Source of the DNA: Rhodoluna sp.
Lineage (GTDB): Bacteria > Actinomycetota > Actinomycetes > Actinomycetales > Microbacteriaceae
Length of the DNA: 29,233 nt
Assembly: GCA_026393335.1 (NCBI GenBank)
Contig: JAPLAJ010000105.1
Location: 1-29,233 of the forward strand
Direction: 5' to 3'
Shown here: one piece after another, positions 1 to 9,062 of the stretch
Layout: the number at the start of each line of letters is the position of its first letter
Numbering within the stretch: position 1 is the stretch's first letter
The notes under the pieces: generated by a model
The model's input: only the letters and a program-made list of their open reading frames with translations
Told to the model about the DNA's origin: nothing
Databases searched by the model: none
Program-made: the position numbers and the translations under genes

Positions 1-1
1 C

Positions 2-1899
2 CGTGTTGGTTTTGATGGACCTGATGGCAAAGTATTTATTGAAACAACTCGTCCTGAACTTATCCCTGCCTGTGTTGCTCTTGTTGCGCACCCTGATGAT
101 GAGAGATACCAAGGCCTATTTGGTAAGACCGTAAAGACTCCGCTGTTTGGAGTTGAGGTTCCTGTTCTAGCTCATCGTCTAGCTCAGATTGACAAGGGTT
201 CAGGTATCGCAATGATCTGTACCTTTGGTGACCTTACAGATGTGATCTGGTGGAGAGAACTAGATTTACCTAACCGAGCAATCATTGGTTGGGATGGACG
301 TCTACTTGAAACTGCACCTGATGTAATCAATACTCCTGAATCATTAGCTATCTATTCAGAACTAGCAGGAAAGACTACCTTCTCAGCAAAGACAAGAATT
401 GTTGAGCTGCTTCAAGAATCAGGAGATATGGTTGGCGACCCTAAGCCAATTACTCACCCTGTCAAGTTCTTTGAAAAAGGTGACCGTCCACTAGAAATCG
501 TTTCAACTAGACAGTGGTACATCCGTAACGGTGGCCGTGATGCTGATCTTCGTACACGACTACTTGAACTCGGCAAGGAACTAAAGTTCCACCCTGACTT
601 CATGGAGTTAGATACGAGAACTGGGTCAATGGTCTAACCGGTGACTGGTTGATTTCAAGACAAAGATTCTTTGGTGTGCCAATCCCTGTTTGGTATGCAC
701 TGGATGAAAACGCTCAGCCTGATTTCGACAGAGTTCTCGTTCCAGCTAAAGAGCTTCTCCCTATCGACCCTTCAACAGATGTTCCTGCAGGCTATACAGA
801 AGCAAAGCGTGGAGTAGCTAATGGTTTCATCGGTGAAGTGGACATCATGGACACCTGGGCTACCTCTTCCCTAACACCTCAACTAGGTGGTGGCTGGTTA
901 GATGACCCAGAAAAGTTTGCGAAGGTATTCCCATACTCTCTTCGACCTCAAGGTCAAGACATCATTAGAACCTGGTTGTTCTCAACTGTTCTTCGTTCAC
1001 AGCAAGAGCACGGTGTACTTCCTTGGGCTGATGCTGGTATCTCTGGTTGGATTCTTGATCCAGATCGTAAGAAGATGTCTAAGTCAAAAGGCAACGTAGT
1101 TACCCCAAACGATCTTCTTGTTGAACACTCATCTGATGCTGTTCGTTACTGGGCTGCTTCTGCTCGTCTTGGAACAGATGCTGCATTTGATACCGGCATG
1201 ATGAAGATCGGTCGAAGACTAGCAATCAAGGTTCTCAACGCAGCTAAGTTCGTGCTGAGCTTTGAAGCTCCTGCACAAGATGCCAAGGTAACCGAACCTA
1301 TCGATCAGAGCTTGCTACTAAACCTTGCTGAAGTAGTTAGAGATGCAACAACTGCATTTGAAAACTACGATCACACCAAGGCCTTAGAACTAGCCGAGAA
1401 GTTCTTCTGGAACTTTACTGATGACTATCTAGAACTAGTTAAAGAACGTGCCTATGGTCAAGGTGGCTTCAATGCTGATGAACAAGCATCTGCTCTTGTC
1501 GCACTTCGTCAAGCACTTCTTACTCTTCTTCGTCTATTCGCACCTTTCCTACCTTTTGCAACAGATGAGGTTTGGTCTTGGTGGCAGGGCAAGCGCTCTA
1601 TCCACAGAAGCTCATGGCCAACGCCTGAAGAACTTGAAGAGGGACTTGATTCAGCAAACCTAGATCTTCTACCTCTGGCCTCTCAGGCACTGTTTGGTAC
1701 TCGTAAAGCTAAGAGCGACGCTAAGGCTTCTATGAAGGCGGATGTACTAAGTGCAAACCTGGTTGCCCCTAAGGAGATGATCGCTCGATTGGAGCTGCTA
1801 TCCCCTGATCTAAAGGCTGCTGGACGTATTGCTGAACTGGTCATGGTTTCAGGTGAAGAACTAGCGCTTACTGATGTTGTACTAGCCCCTACTGAATAA
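2..1899 (+). CDS. valS: valyl-tRNA synthetase, 5'-truncated by the window edge and frameshifted
   Basis: Cytoplasmic class I aminoacyl-tRNA synthetase that charges tRNA-Val. The window enters the gene inside the CP1 editing domain: the frame from base 2 reads FIETTRPELIPACVALVAHP, a ValRS hallmark. After the frame change it continues with WLISRQRFFGVPIPVWY, a GW-ILD stretch, and the KMSKS loop (DPDRKKMSKSKGN, near base 1075), then the anticodon-binding and C-terminal helical regions. About 632 codons are visible of a usual 850-900; the HIGH motif lies upstream of the window. The first part reads in the frame of base 2 up to about 607 and the rest in the frame of base 610, so one base is missing (see the entry at 605). 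The ATG at 212 and the ATT at 649 are not real starts. Identity is certain; whether the frameshift is real is open. Confidence 0.93.
605..612 (+). other. valS: single-base frameshift in valS
   Basis: Family alignment expects HPDFM-x-V-RYENWVxGL here. The sequence gives ATG GAG, then only TT, then AGA TAC GAG AAC TGG. Restoring one base (for example GTT for Val) reconnects the two frames into M-E-V-R-Y-E-N-W. Without it translation stops at 637. There is no slippery heptamer or obvious stimulatory structure that I can see, so programmed frameshifting is unlikely. An assembly or read error, or a recent mutation, explains it best. Confidence 0.85.
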
Positions 1900-1939
1900 C
1901 TTTTCGGCAAACATCTAATTGCCCCGCCTTTTCGAAGGC

Positions 1940-1952
1940 TAGGCTTTTGCTC
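1940..1952 (+). promoter_or_regulatory. -10 element for a leaderless M3 peptidase transcript
   Basis: TAGGCT (1940-1945) fits TANNNT and lies 7 nt before the ATG at 1953, so transcription would begin at or within a base of the start codon. A possible -35 (TTGCCC, 1919-1924) is 15 bp upstream. A 5-bp hairpin with a TTCG tetraloop (1926-1939) occupies the spacer; it has no T-run and is a poor terminator for valS. The same hexamer precedes clpX, msrA and the decarboxylase gene. Confidence 0.5.
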
Positions 1953-3995
1953 ATGACATTTGAAACCGAAAACCCATTTGCCCTTCGCTCAACTCTTGAA
2001 TATGAGATGCCTGACTTCTCGAGAATCAACGATGAGAGTTACCTACCTGCTTTCCATGCTGGCTGTGCTGAACAGCTTCATGAGGTGCACGAGATCATCA
2101 AACAAGATGAGGTGACCTTCGAAAACACCATCGTGGCTATGGAACGAAGTGGTCAGCTGTTGATGCGTGTTCTCACAGTTTTCTATAACAAGTCTTCAAG
2201 CGACACCACAGATCGCTTAGATGAAATCGAAGAAGAACTCGCTCCTAAGCTTTCAGCTCACATGGATGCCATTCGTTTGAACCAGGACCTCTTCGGTCGT
2301 ATCAAGCACTTACACGAAAACAGAGACTCACTCGAACTAAACAACGAAGATGCTTGGCTACTAGAGCGCTACTACATGGACTTCACTCATGCTGGAGCTC
2401 ACCTAACTGATGCTCAGCGTGAAGAACTAACCAACCTGAATGAAGAGCTATCAAAGTTAGAGACTTTGTTTGGTAAGAACCTTTTAGCCGACACCAATGA
2501 TCTAGCGGTTGAGGTTGATGATGTAGCCGAACTTGATGGCCTATCAGAGAACGAGATTGCTGCTTGTGCAGCAGCTGCTAAGGCAAGAGGACTAGAAGGT
2601 AAGTGGCTTGTAACCATGGTGAACTTCACCGGTCACCCACTGCTATCTAGCTTGAAGAACCGCAGCCTACGTGAGCGCATTATGAAGAACTCTCTTCTTA
2701 AGGGAAACTGCGATGTCAAAGACAACCGCAAGGTGATCCTGGAAATCGTAAAGCTCAGAGCTAAGCGGGCAGAACTCTTTGGTGTGAAAACCCATGCTGA
2801 GCATGTTCTCCAGGACCGTAATGCTCAGAACCCTGAGAACGTCCACAAGATGCTTAAGCAGATTGCTCCGGCTGCAGTTAGAAATGCTCGCCTAGAAGGC
2901 GCTGACCTTCAGAAAGCCATTAACGCAAGTGGAGAGAGTTTCACTCTTGAGTCATGGGACTGGGACTTCTACACAGAAGCAGTTCGTATGGAGAAGTACA
3001 ACCTAGACACAACCGCTATGCGTCCATACTTTGAACTTGAAAGAGTTCTAACCGATGGCGTGTTCTTCGCAGCTAACAAGCTATTTGGAATCTCCTTCAA
3101 GGAACGCAAAGACATTGTTACCTATCACCCAGATGCCCGTGCATTTGAAGTGTTCAACGAGGATGGCTCAAAGCTTGCTCTATTCATCGGAGACTTCTAT
3201 ACCCGTGATTCAAAGCGTGGTGGAGCATGGATGAACAACCTAGTTGACCAGAACCACCTTCTAGGTCAGCTACCAGTAGTTGTGAACAACCTAAACGTTC
3301 CTAAACCACCAGCAGGTCAACCAACACTTCTGACCTACGATGAGATCACAACTCTGTTCCATGAGTTCGGTCACACTCTGCACGGAATCCTTTCTGATGT
3401 GAAGTACCCAAGATTCTCAGGTACCAGCGTTGAAAGAGACTTCGTTGAGTTCCCATCTCAGGTAAATGAAATGTGGCTCACCTGGCCTGAGGTGCTAGAC
3501 AACTATGCAAGACACTATGAAACTGGTGAGAAGATCCCTCAGGAATGGGTAGATAACCTAAAGGCAGCTTCTGCTTTCAACGAAGGCCACGCAACCACTT
3601 CTTACCTTGCAGCAGCAATTCTTGACCTTGCCTGGCACTCACTAGATGCTGATGCAACTGTTGCAGATGTTGAAGAGTTTGAAGCCAAAGCGATTGAAAG
3701 CTATGGCTTGGATTATTCACCTGTGCCAACTAGATACCGTTCAACCTACTTCTCACACATCTTCGCTGGTGGTTACTCAGCTGGATACTACGGATACATT
3801 TGGTCAGAAGTTCTAGATGCTGACACAGTTGACTGGTTCAAGGAAAACGGTGGACTCACCAGAGCTAACGGAGATCACTTCAGAAACACTTTGCTCTCTC
3901 GTGGTGGCTCAATCAACTCCATGCAGATGTTTAGAAACTTCAGAGGTCGCGATGCAACTATCGAGCCACTACTAAAGCGCAGAGGTTTGCTCTAA
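1953..3995 (+). CDS. dcp: M3 family zinc metallopeptidase (peptidyl-dipeptidase Dcp / oligopeptidase A type)
   Basis: Cytoplasmic thimet-oligopeptidase-type enzyme that degrades short peptides, plausibly those released by the Clp protease encoded nearby. The zinc site HEFGH is at residues 470-474, with the third ligand Glu499 in VEFPSQ, exactly the M3 spacing. The long helical N-terminal half and the C-terminal YSAGYYGYIWSEVLD block are typical; 680 aa is the normal length. I choose ATG 1953 over the in-frame TTG at 1947 because the -10 TAGGCT sits 7 nt before the ATG, suggesting a leaderless mRNA; for TTG 1947, an AAGG at 1935-1938 is the only support. It converges on the BenE gene, their stop codons overlapping by 4 bp. 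Dcp and OpdA cannot be separated with confidence by eye. Confidence 0.92.
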   Translation: MTFETENPFALRSTLEYEMPDFSRINDESYLPAFHAGCAEQLHEVHEIIKQDEVTFENTIVAMERSGQLLMRVLTVFYNKSSSDTTDRLDEIEEELAPKLSAHMDAIRLNQDLFGRIKHLHENRDSLELNNEDAWLLERYYMDFTHAGAHLTDAQREELTNLNEELSKLETLFGKNLLADTNDLAVEVDDVAELDGLSENEIAACAAAAKARGLEGKWLVTMVNFTGHPLLSSLKNRSLRERIMKNSLLKGNCDVKDNRKVILEIVKLRAKRAELFGVKTHAEHVLQDRNAQNPENVHKMLKQIAPAAVRNARLEGADLQKAINASGESFTLESWDWDFYTEAVRMEKYNLDTTAMRPYFELERVLTDGVFFAANKLFGISFKERKDIVTYHPDARAFEVFNEDGSKLALFIGDFYTRDSKRGGAWMNNLVDQNHLLGQLPVVVNNLNVPKPPAGQPTLLTYDEITTLFHEFGHTLHGILSDVKYPRFSGTSVERDFVEFPSQVNEMWLTWPEVLDNYARHYETGEKIPQEWVDNLKAASAFNEGHATTSYLAAAILDLAWHSLDADATVADVEEFEAKAIESYGLDYSPVPTRYRSTYFSHIFAGGYSAGYYGYIWSEVLDADTVDWFKENGGLTRANGDHFRNTLLSRGGSINSMQMFRNFRGRDATIEPLLKRRGLL

Positions 3996-5167
3996 GCCTT
4001 AGTAGGCCTCTTTAGTTTGAGTAGTTGAATAACTGCTAGTCCTGCCAGAATTGCCCAGAACGCTGCTCCTACCGAGAAGAAGGCAACTCCACTGGATGCA
4101 ATCAGAAAAGTGATTACAGCAGGTAAACGCTCACTGGCTGTTTCAACCATCACGTTGAAAGCATTAACTATTGTTGGAAGCAGTGCTAACCCGCTTGCAG
4201 CCAGCAGTAAATCTCTTGGTGTTTGGTAAACAAATGCCACAGCAATACCTGTGAATATTGCAAATATCCAATAGACCACTCCACCACTGACTGAAGCTAG
4301 CCAGCGCTTTGATGGATCTTTGTGAGCTTGCTCATTGGCATTCAGTGCAGCGGTTATGGCTGCCAGGTTCATAACAAAACCACCCAAGAAGGATGCAACA
4401 ACTGTTCCAAGTCCAGTTGTTGTCAGAGATGCTCTAAATGGCACCTTGTATCCATAAGAATTCATAATTGCAATGCCAGGAATATTCTGCGAAGCCATTG
4501 CAACTAGATACAGAGGTAGTGCAATTGTGAAGATGGAGGCCAAGTTGAAACTAGGTTGAACTAACTCAACAGTTATTAACCAATCTGCTGCCGATACTGA
4601 CAATCCTTGATTTAGTCCAATCAAAGTAAAGGCCAAAACAATGGCAACAGGCGATGACCATACTGGCGCTAACCAATAAAGAATCAACCAAACTGCAATG
4701 ACAGGTAAAACCAACATTGGATAATCCGCGCTAGCTGCAAAAGGTGCCACACAAAAACTAAAGATTACGCCAGCCAACATTGCGCTGGCTATTGACTTTG
4801 GAATTGCAGAAACTATTTCACCTAACTTGGGCCAAAGACCAGTTAGAGCTAACAACAGACCACAAACTAAGATGCCACCCATGGCATTGTTGAAGCCAAT
4901 GCCTGTTACCGAGGAACCAGCAAGTAAAGCTGCACCTGGTGTTGACCAAACAACTGAAAGTGGCATCTTGAATCGCCAGCTTAGAAGAATTGATAGTGAA
5001 CCATAAAACACGAGCATGATGGCGACCATGGAAACCGTTTGTGCTTTGGTTGCGCCAATAGCGACAAAGGCGCTTAGAAAGATTGCTGTGGTGGCCGCGG
5101 TACCGGTGATGCTTGCAACTGTGCCAGCAATAATTGGAGCTTTGAGATCAGCGGCTTTTGATGCCAA
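3992..5167 (-). CDS. benE: BenE-family benzoate/H+ symporter-like transporter
   Basis: Integral membrane protein of 391 aa with about 11-12 hydrophobic segments. It matches the BenE family: an N-terminal VWSTPGAALLAGSS segment and a central block with SQNIPGIAIMNSYGYKVPFR followed by a glycine-rich helix and NANEQAHKDPSKRW. Known members import benzoate with protons. No benzoate-degradation gene is nearby, so the true substrate is unknown. The start must be the TTG at 5167-5165, because an in-frame TAA (5170-5168) directly precedes it. This puts the start 3 nt after the clpX stop with no clear ribosome binding site, which suggests translational coupling to clpX. The 3' end overlaps the M3 peptidase stop. 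Confidence 0.85.
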   Translation of the reverse strand: MASKAADLKAPIIAGTVASITGTAATTAIFLSAFVAIGATKAQTVSMVAIMLVFYGSLSILLSWRFKMPLSVVWSTPGAALLAGSSVTGIGFNNAMGGILVCGLLLALTGLWPKLGEIVSAIPKSIASAMLAGVIFSFCVAPFAASADYPMLVLPVIAVWLILYWLAPVWSSPVAIVLAFTLIGLNQGLSVSAADWLITVELVQPSFNLASIFTIALPLYLVAMASQNIPGIAIMNSYGYKVPFRASLTTTGLGTVVASFLGGFVMNLAAITAALNANEQAHKDPSKRWLASVSGGVVYWIFAIFTGIAVAFVYQTPRDLLLAASGLALLPTIVNAFNVMVETASERLPAVITFLIASSGVAFFSVGAAFWAILAGLAVIQLLKLKRPTKA

Positions 5168-5170
5168 TTA

Positions 5171-6444
5171 TTAGGCCGACTTTTCTTGTCTTGCAGCCTT
5201 TATCGGAGTAACAACAGCTTGCTCGGTTCCTGCAACAACACCCTTGGTGATTCGCACTAGACCTTGAGCTGTAGAACCTGGAATCTCAAACATTATTTGA
5301 CCAAGAGTCTCTTCAAGAATTGAGCGAAGGCCTCTGGCTCCAGTCTCACGCTTGATGGCTTCTTCTGCGATTGCCTCAAGCGCGTCTTCGTCAAATTCAA
5401 GCTCAAAGCCATCAATCTCAAACATTCTCTGATACTGCTTGACCAAAGCATTTTTAGGTTCAGACAAAATCTGAATCAATGCTGGTTTATCAAGCGGTGT
5501 GACGGCAGCTAGAACCGGAAGACGACCAATAAACTCTGGAATCAAACCAAACTTGCGAAGATCTTCTGGTTGGACCTGAGTAAAGATATCTGTTTCTTCA
5601 TCTTTGTTTCTGATATCAGCGCCAAAGCCAATACCCTTTTTGCCCACACGTGCCTGCACGATAGCTTCAAGGCCAGCAAAGGCGCCGGCAACAATAAAGA
5701 GGATGTTGGTTGTATCAAGAGAAATGAACTCCTGCTGAGGATGCTTGCGTCCACCCTGAGGAGGAATAGAGGCAATAGTTCCTTCAAGGATCTTGAGCAA
5801 AGCTTGTTGGACACCTTCACCCGAAACATCTCTAGTGATTGAAGGGTTCTCCGCTTTGCGGGAAATCTTATCGATTTCATCTATGTAGATAATGCCGTGT
5901 TCTGCACGCTTCACATCGCCATCAGCTGCTTGAAGAAGCTTTAGCAAGATGTTTTCAACATCTTCACCCACGTAACCTGCTTCAGTAAGTGATGTTGCAT
6001 CGGCCACAGCAAATGGAACGTTTAGACGCTTAGCTAAGGTCTGTGCAAGATAGGTCTTACCGCAACCGGTTGGACCAATCATAAGAATGTTTGACTTAGC
6101 AATCTCGATTGAATCGTGGGCCTTACCTGAGTTGGTAAGAGTGCCGGCAGCACGAATTCTCTTGTAGTGGTTGTAAACAGCTACAGAAAGAGCCTTTTTG
6201 CTTGTGTCTGACCAATCACATATTCATCTAGGAATCCATAGATTTCCTTTGGACGAGGTAATTCAAAGTCATCAACTTGTTTAGGGGCTTTGCCCATTTC
6301 CTCTTCGATGATCTCATTACATAGATCAATACACTCATTACAGATGTATACGCCAGGGCCAGCAATAAGCTTTAGCACTTGCTTCTGAGTTTTAGAACAG
6401 AAGTTGCACTTAAGCATGTCCCCTGATTCACTAAGTCGAGTCAT
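5171..6444 (-). CDS. clpX: ATP-dependent Clp protease ATP-binding subunit ClpX (frameshifted in this sequence)
   Basis: AAA+ unfoldase that recognises substrates and feeds them to ClpP1P2. The N-terminal C4 zinc domain has Cys13, Cys16, Cys35 and Cys38. Then come Walker A GPTGCGKT, a pore-loop region with AGYVGEDVEN, Walker B IIYIDEID, the GGRKHPQQ RKH loop and the IGF ClpP-contact loop in KKGIGFGAD, with sensor 2 in TGARGLRS. The reading frame breaks after QTQAK at a 5-T run (6195-6199 on plus); adding one base restores KKALSVAVYNHYKRIRAAG and a 424-aa protein, the normal ClpX length. The start ATG 6444 matches ClpX N-termini and is 6 nt after a TAGGCT -10. In many actinobacteria clpX directly follows clpP2; here two secreted-protein genes lie between them. 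Confidence 0.93.
6193..6200 (-). other. clpX: single-base homopolymer frameshift in clpX
   Basis: On the minus strand the sequence reads GCAAAAAGGCT with five A residues. ClpX orthologues need GCA AAA AAG GCT (Ala-Lys-Lys-Ala), six A residues. Loss of one A gives a premature TAG nine bases after the AAGG. The next in-frame Met (6082) lies just before Walker A, which would leave a fragment lacking the zinc domain. A run-length error in the read or assembly is the simplest cause. Confidence 0.85.
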
Positions 6445-6450
6445 GGATAA

Positions 6451-6456
6451 AGCCTA
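6451..6456 (-). promoter_or_regulatory. -10 element for leaderless clpX transcript
   Basis: On the minus strand TAGGCT is followed by six bases and then the clpX ATG (6444). Spacing puts the transcription start on the A of ATG, so the mRNA would be leaderless. There is no Shine-Dalgarno sequence before clpX. No convincing -35 is seen. A separate clpX promoter makes sense because an intrinsic terminator of another gene lies immediately downstream on the same strand's other side (6497-6541 belongs to the upstream secreted-protein gene). Confidence 0.55.
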
Positions 6457-6496
6457 CATAGCCAGAATGACATAACTGGTTAGGCAAGCGGGTAGC

Positions 6497-6541
6497 AAAA
6501 AAGGGCCAACCAAAGCAGCTAATGCTTCGACTGGCCCTTTT
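6497..6541 (-). terminator. intrinsic terminator of the secreted-protein operon
   Basis: A perfect 10-bp stem, AAAAGGGCCA (6499-6508) with TGGCCCTTTT (6532-6541), and a nested AAGCA/TGCTT pair in the loop. Read on the minus strand the stem ends in TTTTTT, so it terminates transcription from the gene ending at 6555, 13 nt downstream of its stop. It would insulate clpX from the secreted-protein genes. It is the clearest factor-independent terminator in the window. Confidence 0.85.
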
Positions 6542-6554
6542 CTAGAGCTATTTA

Positions 6555-7547
6555 CTACTTGACCCAGTAGACCTTTGAGTCGGTGCCCATAGGTGCACCA
6601 TAAACCTTGGCTCTAACTACTTGAAGACCCAAAGTCCCCTTAGGTGCAGTCACCTTGATGGTTACCTCGCCCTTGGCATTTGAAACTTCAGACCATTCTT
6701 CAAGGTCGTTTCCCTCACCGAATGACTCAAATGTCACTGTGGTTCCAGCTGCAACTGAATTATCTAGTTTGGTTAACTTGAAAGTAAGAGTCTTGGTGGT
6801 TCCAGCCTTAACCTTCTGAGTCTTGACAGTGGCACTTACCTTAGGGTTCACAAACGCTAGGAAGATTAGATCCTTGTCTTCGCCACGTTCCTGAGCTTCA
6901 GTTGGGTGGGCATAAAGGCTAGGAGCAATTGTGGTTTGAAGACACATTGTGTCATCGCCACAAGGGATTCCCTTTGAGTACTTGTTTAGCTTGTTCAGAG
7001 CGGAAGGGAACATTTCACCTGTGATGTTGTAGTTCTTCAGGTTGAATCTAGCCTTACCGAAAGCATCAGTTGTAGCTTTAAGAGCGGTTTCACCAGCACC
7101 CATCTGAGGCTGATCGCCACACCAGTCGCGAACAATTGAACTTGTGTTAGGACGGTTGCTGCCTGGGTAGTCAGTGAGGTTGGTAGTTGAGAATGTTGTC
7201 TTTGAACATGAGTACTTCTTGTTCACAATTAGATAAACAGTCCTGCTAGTCAAAGGAGCGCCAGCAGCGTTTGAGTACTTGAATTCCAAAGTAATTTCAC
7301 TTCTAACATCCGCATACATAACACGAGCGTTTAGCCCCTTACCGTAGTACTGGTCCCAGTTGCCCTTGGCATCTGGAGTTAGGTTCACGCTGTTTGTGGC
7401 TCCTGGAAGTGGTGAAGTCATTCGCATAACGTTCGTTCCAGCTACAGGTGCTGTGTAAGCAGCGTATGCAGGCTGAATCGAGATTGCGCCTAGCAAAGCT
7501 ACAGCAGTGGCTGCCCCAACAAGAGTTCTTCTCGTATTAGTTTTCAT
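6555..7547 (-). CDS. secreted Ig-like-domain protein of unknown function
   Basis: Not recognised beyond its architecture. It has a clear Sec signal peptide: basic MKTNTRR, a hydrophobic core, and an AYA cleavage site after residue 29. The mature part of about 300 aa holds a central region with five cysteines (in YSCSK, DWCGD and IPCGDDTMC), which could form disulfides outside the cell. The C-terminal 100 residues (about 230-330) resemble a bacterial Ig-like fold (Big_1/invasin style): TVKTQKVKAGTTKTLTFKL, then a GTTVTFES strand and a GEVTIKVTAPKG strand. There is no catalytic motif, LPXTG sorting signal or membrane anchor. It starts at ATG with AAGGAAGG 6 nt upstream, is 44 nt downstream of the GH16 gene and probably co-transcribed with it, and is followed by a strong terminator. 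An adhesin, glycan-binding or cell-surface role is possible. Confidence 0.8.
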   Translation of the reverse strand: MKTNTRRTLVGAATAVALLGAISIQPAYAAYTAPVAGTNVMRMTSPLPGATNSVNLTPDAKGNWDQYYGKGLNARVMYADVRSEITLEFKYSNAAGAPLTSRTVYLIVNKKYSCSKTTFSTTNLTDYPGSNRPNTSSIVRDWCGDQPQMGAGETALKATTDAFGKARFNLKNYNITGEMFPSALNKLNKYSKGIPCGDDTMCLQTTIAPSLYAHPTEAQERGEDKDLIFLAFVNPKVSATVKTQKVKAGTTKTLTFKLTKLDNSVAAGTTVTFESFGEGNDLEEWSEVSNAKGEVTIKVTAPKGTLGLQVVRAKVYGAPMGTDSKVYWVK

Positions 7548-7591
7548 TTGTTGCCTTCCTTTGTTTATTGTTTTGCTCGCACAAGCTTTGT

Positions 7592-9043
7592 TTATCGTGG
7601 GTTTACTTTTCCTACACCGTCAACTGAGTAATAACGCACCCAGTCAACATTTAGTGAAGTTGAATTAAGCTCAGGGTCGATTGAACCACCGAAGTGTCCA
7701 CCCATAGCCAAGTTAAAAATTATGTAGAAGCTTGGATCTGCACCTTGAGCATTCTTACCAAAAGGCCAATACGCAAGTCCTGTTTCAGACTTCTGGACTG
7801 AGTAAACTGGAGCATCATCGATGTAGAAAGATATTTCATCAGGTTTCCACATCATGCCGTAACGGTGGTAATCCTCAGTAAGGTCAACACCGACGTTTTT
7901 AGTAGAACCCATGTAACTGTGACTTCCACCACTGTTTCTATAGTGGACAGTTCCATAGGTTATCTGAGGTGAATGACCTTTGAATTCCATAATGTCTAGC
8001 TCGCCACAGGCAGGCCATGGCACAGTTGCGATGTTGTTGCCTAGCATCCAGAATGCAGGCCATGCGCCTGTGCCAGGTGAGAGTTTGATTCTTGACTCTA
8101 GGTAGCCGTAGGTAAAGCCAACCTTGTTATAGGTAGTTATCTTTCCGCTCAACCACTCACATCTTCCGAAATAGCAGTTGTAGTTAGTGCTGCCGGTCTG
8201 TCTTGTAGCTGAAATGTTTAGATTGCCCTGAACAGATCCATCATGGGAATTCTTTGAAGCCAAGTAATACTGTCTCTCACTGTTCCCCCAACCACAGTTG
8301 TTGTATGGAGCACCACAACCATCAGTTGTATCAGCAGTCCACTTTGATGAATCAGGTTGGGTTCCAGCAGCACCGCTGAATTCATCCGCCCATAGTAGCG
8401 TTCTTGTAATTGGATCTATCGGGTTAGCGATGGTCAGCAATCTATCTATAGGAGTGGCTGCTAGGTATCCTCCACCAGCAGGTGAGCTTGCTCTGATAAC
8501 ACAATCACCCAGAGCTAATGGATGAACTTTGTTGTCAATGATTGAACATTGCACTGGAGTAAGAGATGTGAAGACAATAGTGGAGTTAGCTGCAGAGCCA
8601 TAAAGAACCTGGTCTTCGTCGCTTAGATACATGTCAGCAGGTTGACCAAAAGATAATGAGTTTGGTTTAGTTGATGCCTTAGGAGTTGCAGTTACTGAAG
8701 TACCTACCGAAATGTACTTTCCACTTAGCGCTGCAATTACAAACTTATAAGTTGCGTTGTTAGTTAGACCAGTAAAAGTGTGAGTAGATAAAGTTGCAGA
8801 AACCTTCTTGACTGATTTCCAGCTACCTTTAGTTGCTGTGATCTGATAACCGCTTACCTTGAACTTGGCTGAGCTAGAGCTCTTTACCCATTTGATTGTT
8901 ACTTTTTTGTCGGCCCCAATAGCGCTAACGCTCTTGACCTTAGAAATAGAGGCGTTGACAGTGGCGGCATTAGTTGCTGAGGTGATTCCTAAGAATCCAA
9001 CACACAGCGCTGCAACTGTTACTAAACGCAAGATATTGCGCAA
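7592..9043 (-). CDS. secreted glycoside hydrolase family 16 beta-glucanase with FN3 and Ig-like modules
   Basis: Exported endo-beta-1,3(4)-glucanase (laminarinase-like). Signal peptide at residues 1-27 (MRNILRLVTVAALCVGF, then a hydrophobic run to TNAA). A fibronectin type III-like domain (about 30-118) is followed by an Ig-like module (about 125-205) with PVQCSI and a C-terminal partner Cys. The GH16 domain (about 210-483) carries the catalytic ELDIME at 348-353: nucleophile Glu348, acid/base Glu353. The longest reading frame begins at TTG 9091, but that overlaps the promoter -35. TTG 9043 has GGAGG five bases upstream and yields a proper signal peptide, so I use it. The family hydrolyses beta-glucans such as laminarin or lichenan; substrate here is inferred. 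It heads a two-gene unit with the secreted protein downstream. Confidence 0.92.
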   Translation of the reverse strand: MRNILRLVTVAALCVGFLGITSATNAATVNASISKVKSVSAIGADKKVTIKWVKSSSSAKFKVSGYQITATKGSWKSVKKVSATLSTHTFTGLTNNATYKFVIAALSGKYISVGTSVTATPKASTKPNSLSFGQPADMYLSDEDQVLYGSAANSTIVFTSLTPVQCSIIDNKVHPLALGDCVIRASSPAGGGYLAATPIDRLLTIANPIDPITRTLLWADEFSGAAGTQPDSSKWTADTTDGCGAPYNNCGWGNSERQYYLASKNSHDGSVQGNLNISATRQTGSTNYNCYFGRCEWLSGKITTYNKVGFTYGYLESRIKLSPGTGAWPAFWMLGNNIATVPWPACGELDIMEFKGHSPQITYGTVHYRNSGGSHSYMGSTKNVGVDLTEDYHRYGMMWKPDEISFYIDDAPVYSVQKSETGLAYWPFGKNAQGADPSFYIIFNLAMGGHFGGSIDPELNSTSLNVDWVRYYSVDGVGKVNPR

Positions 9044-9062
9044 ACGAACCTCCGAATAAAGA

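Noticed and set aside
212..637. Separate 141-aa protein starting at ATG 212
   Set aside because: It is the interior of ValRS; the frame is open from base 2 and matches the CP1 editing domain upstream of this ATG.
1926..1939. valS terminator hairpin with TTCG loop
   Set aside because: Stem of only 5 bp with no T-run, and it lies in the promoter spacer of the next gene.
5171..6082. Stand-alone 303-aa AAA+ protein beginning just before Walker A
   Set aside because: The intervening bases encode the expected ClpX linker in the same frame as the AAA+ part, and one added base rejoins it to the zinc domain.
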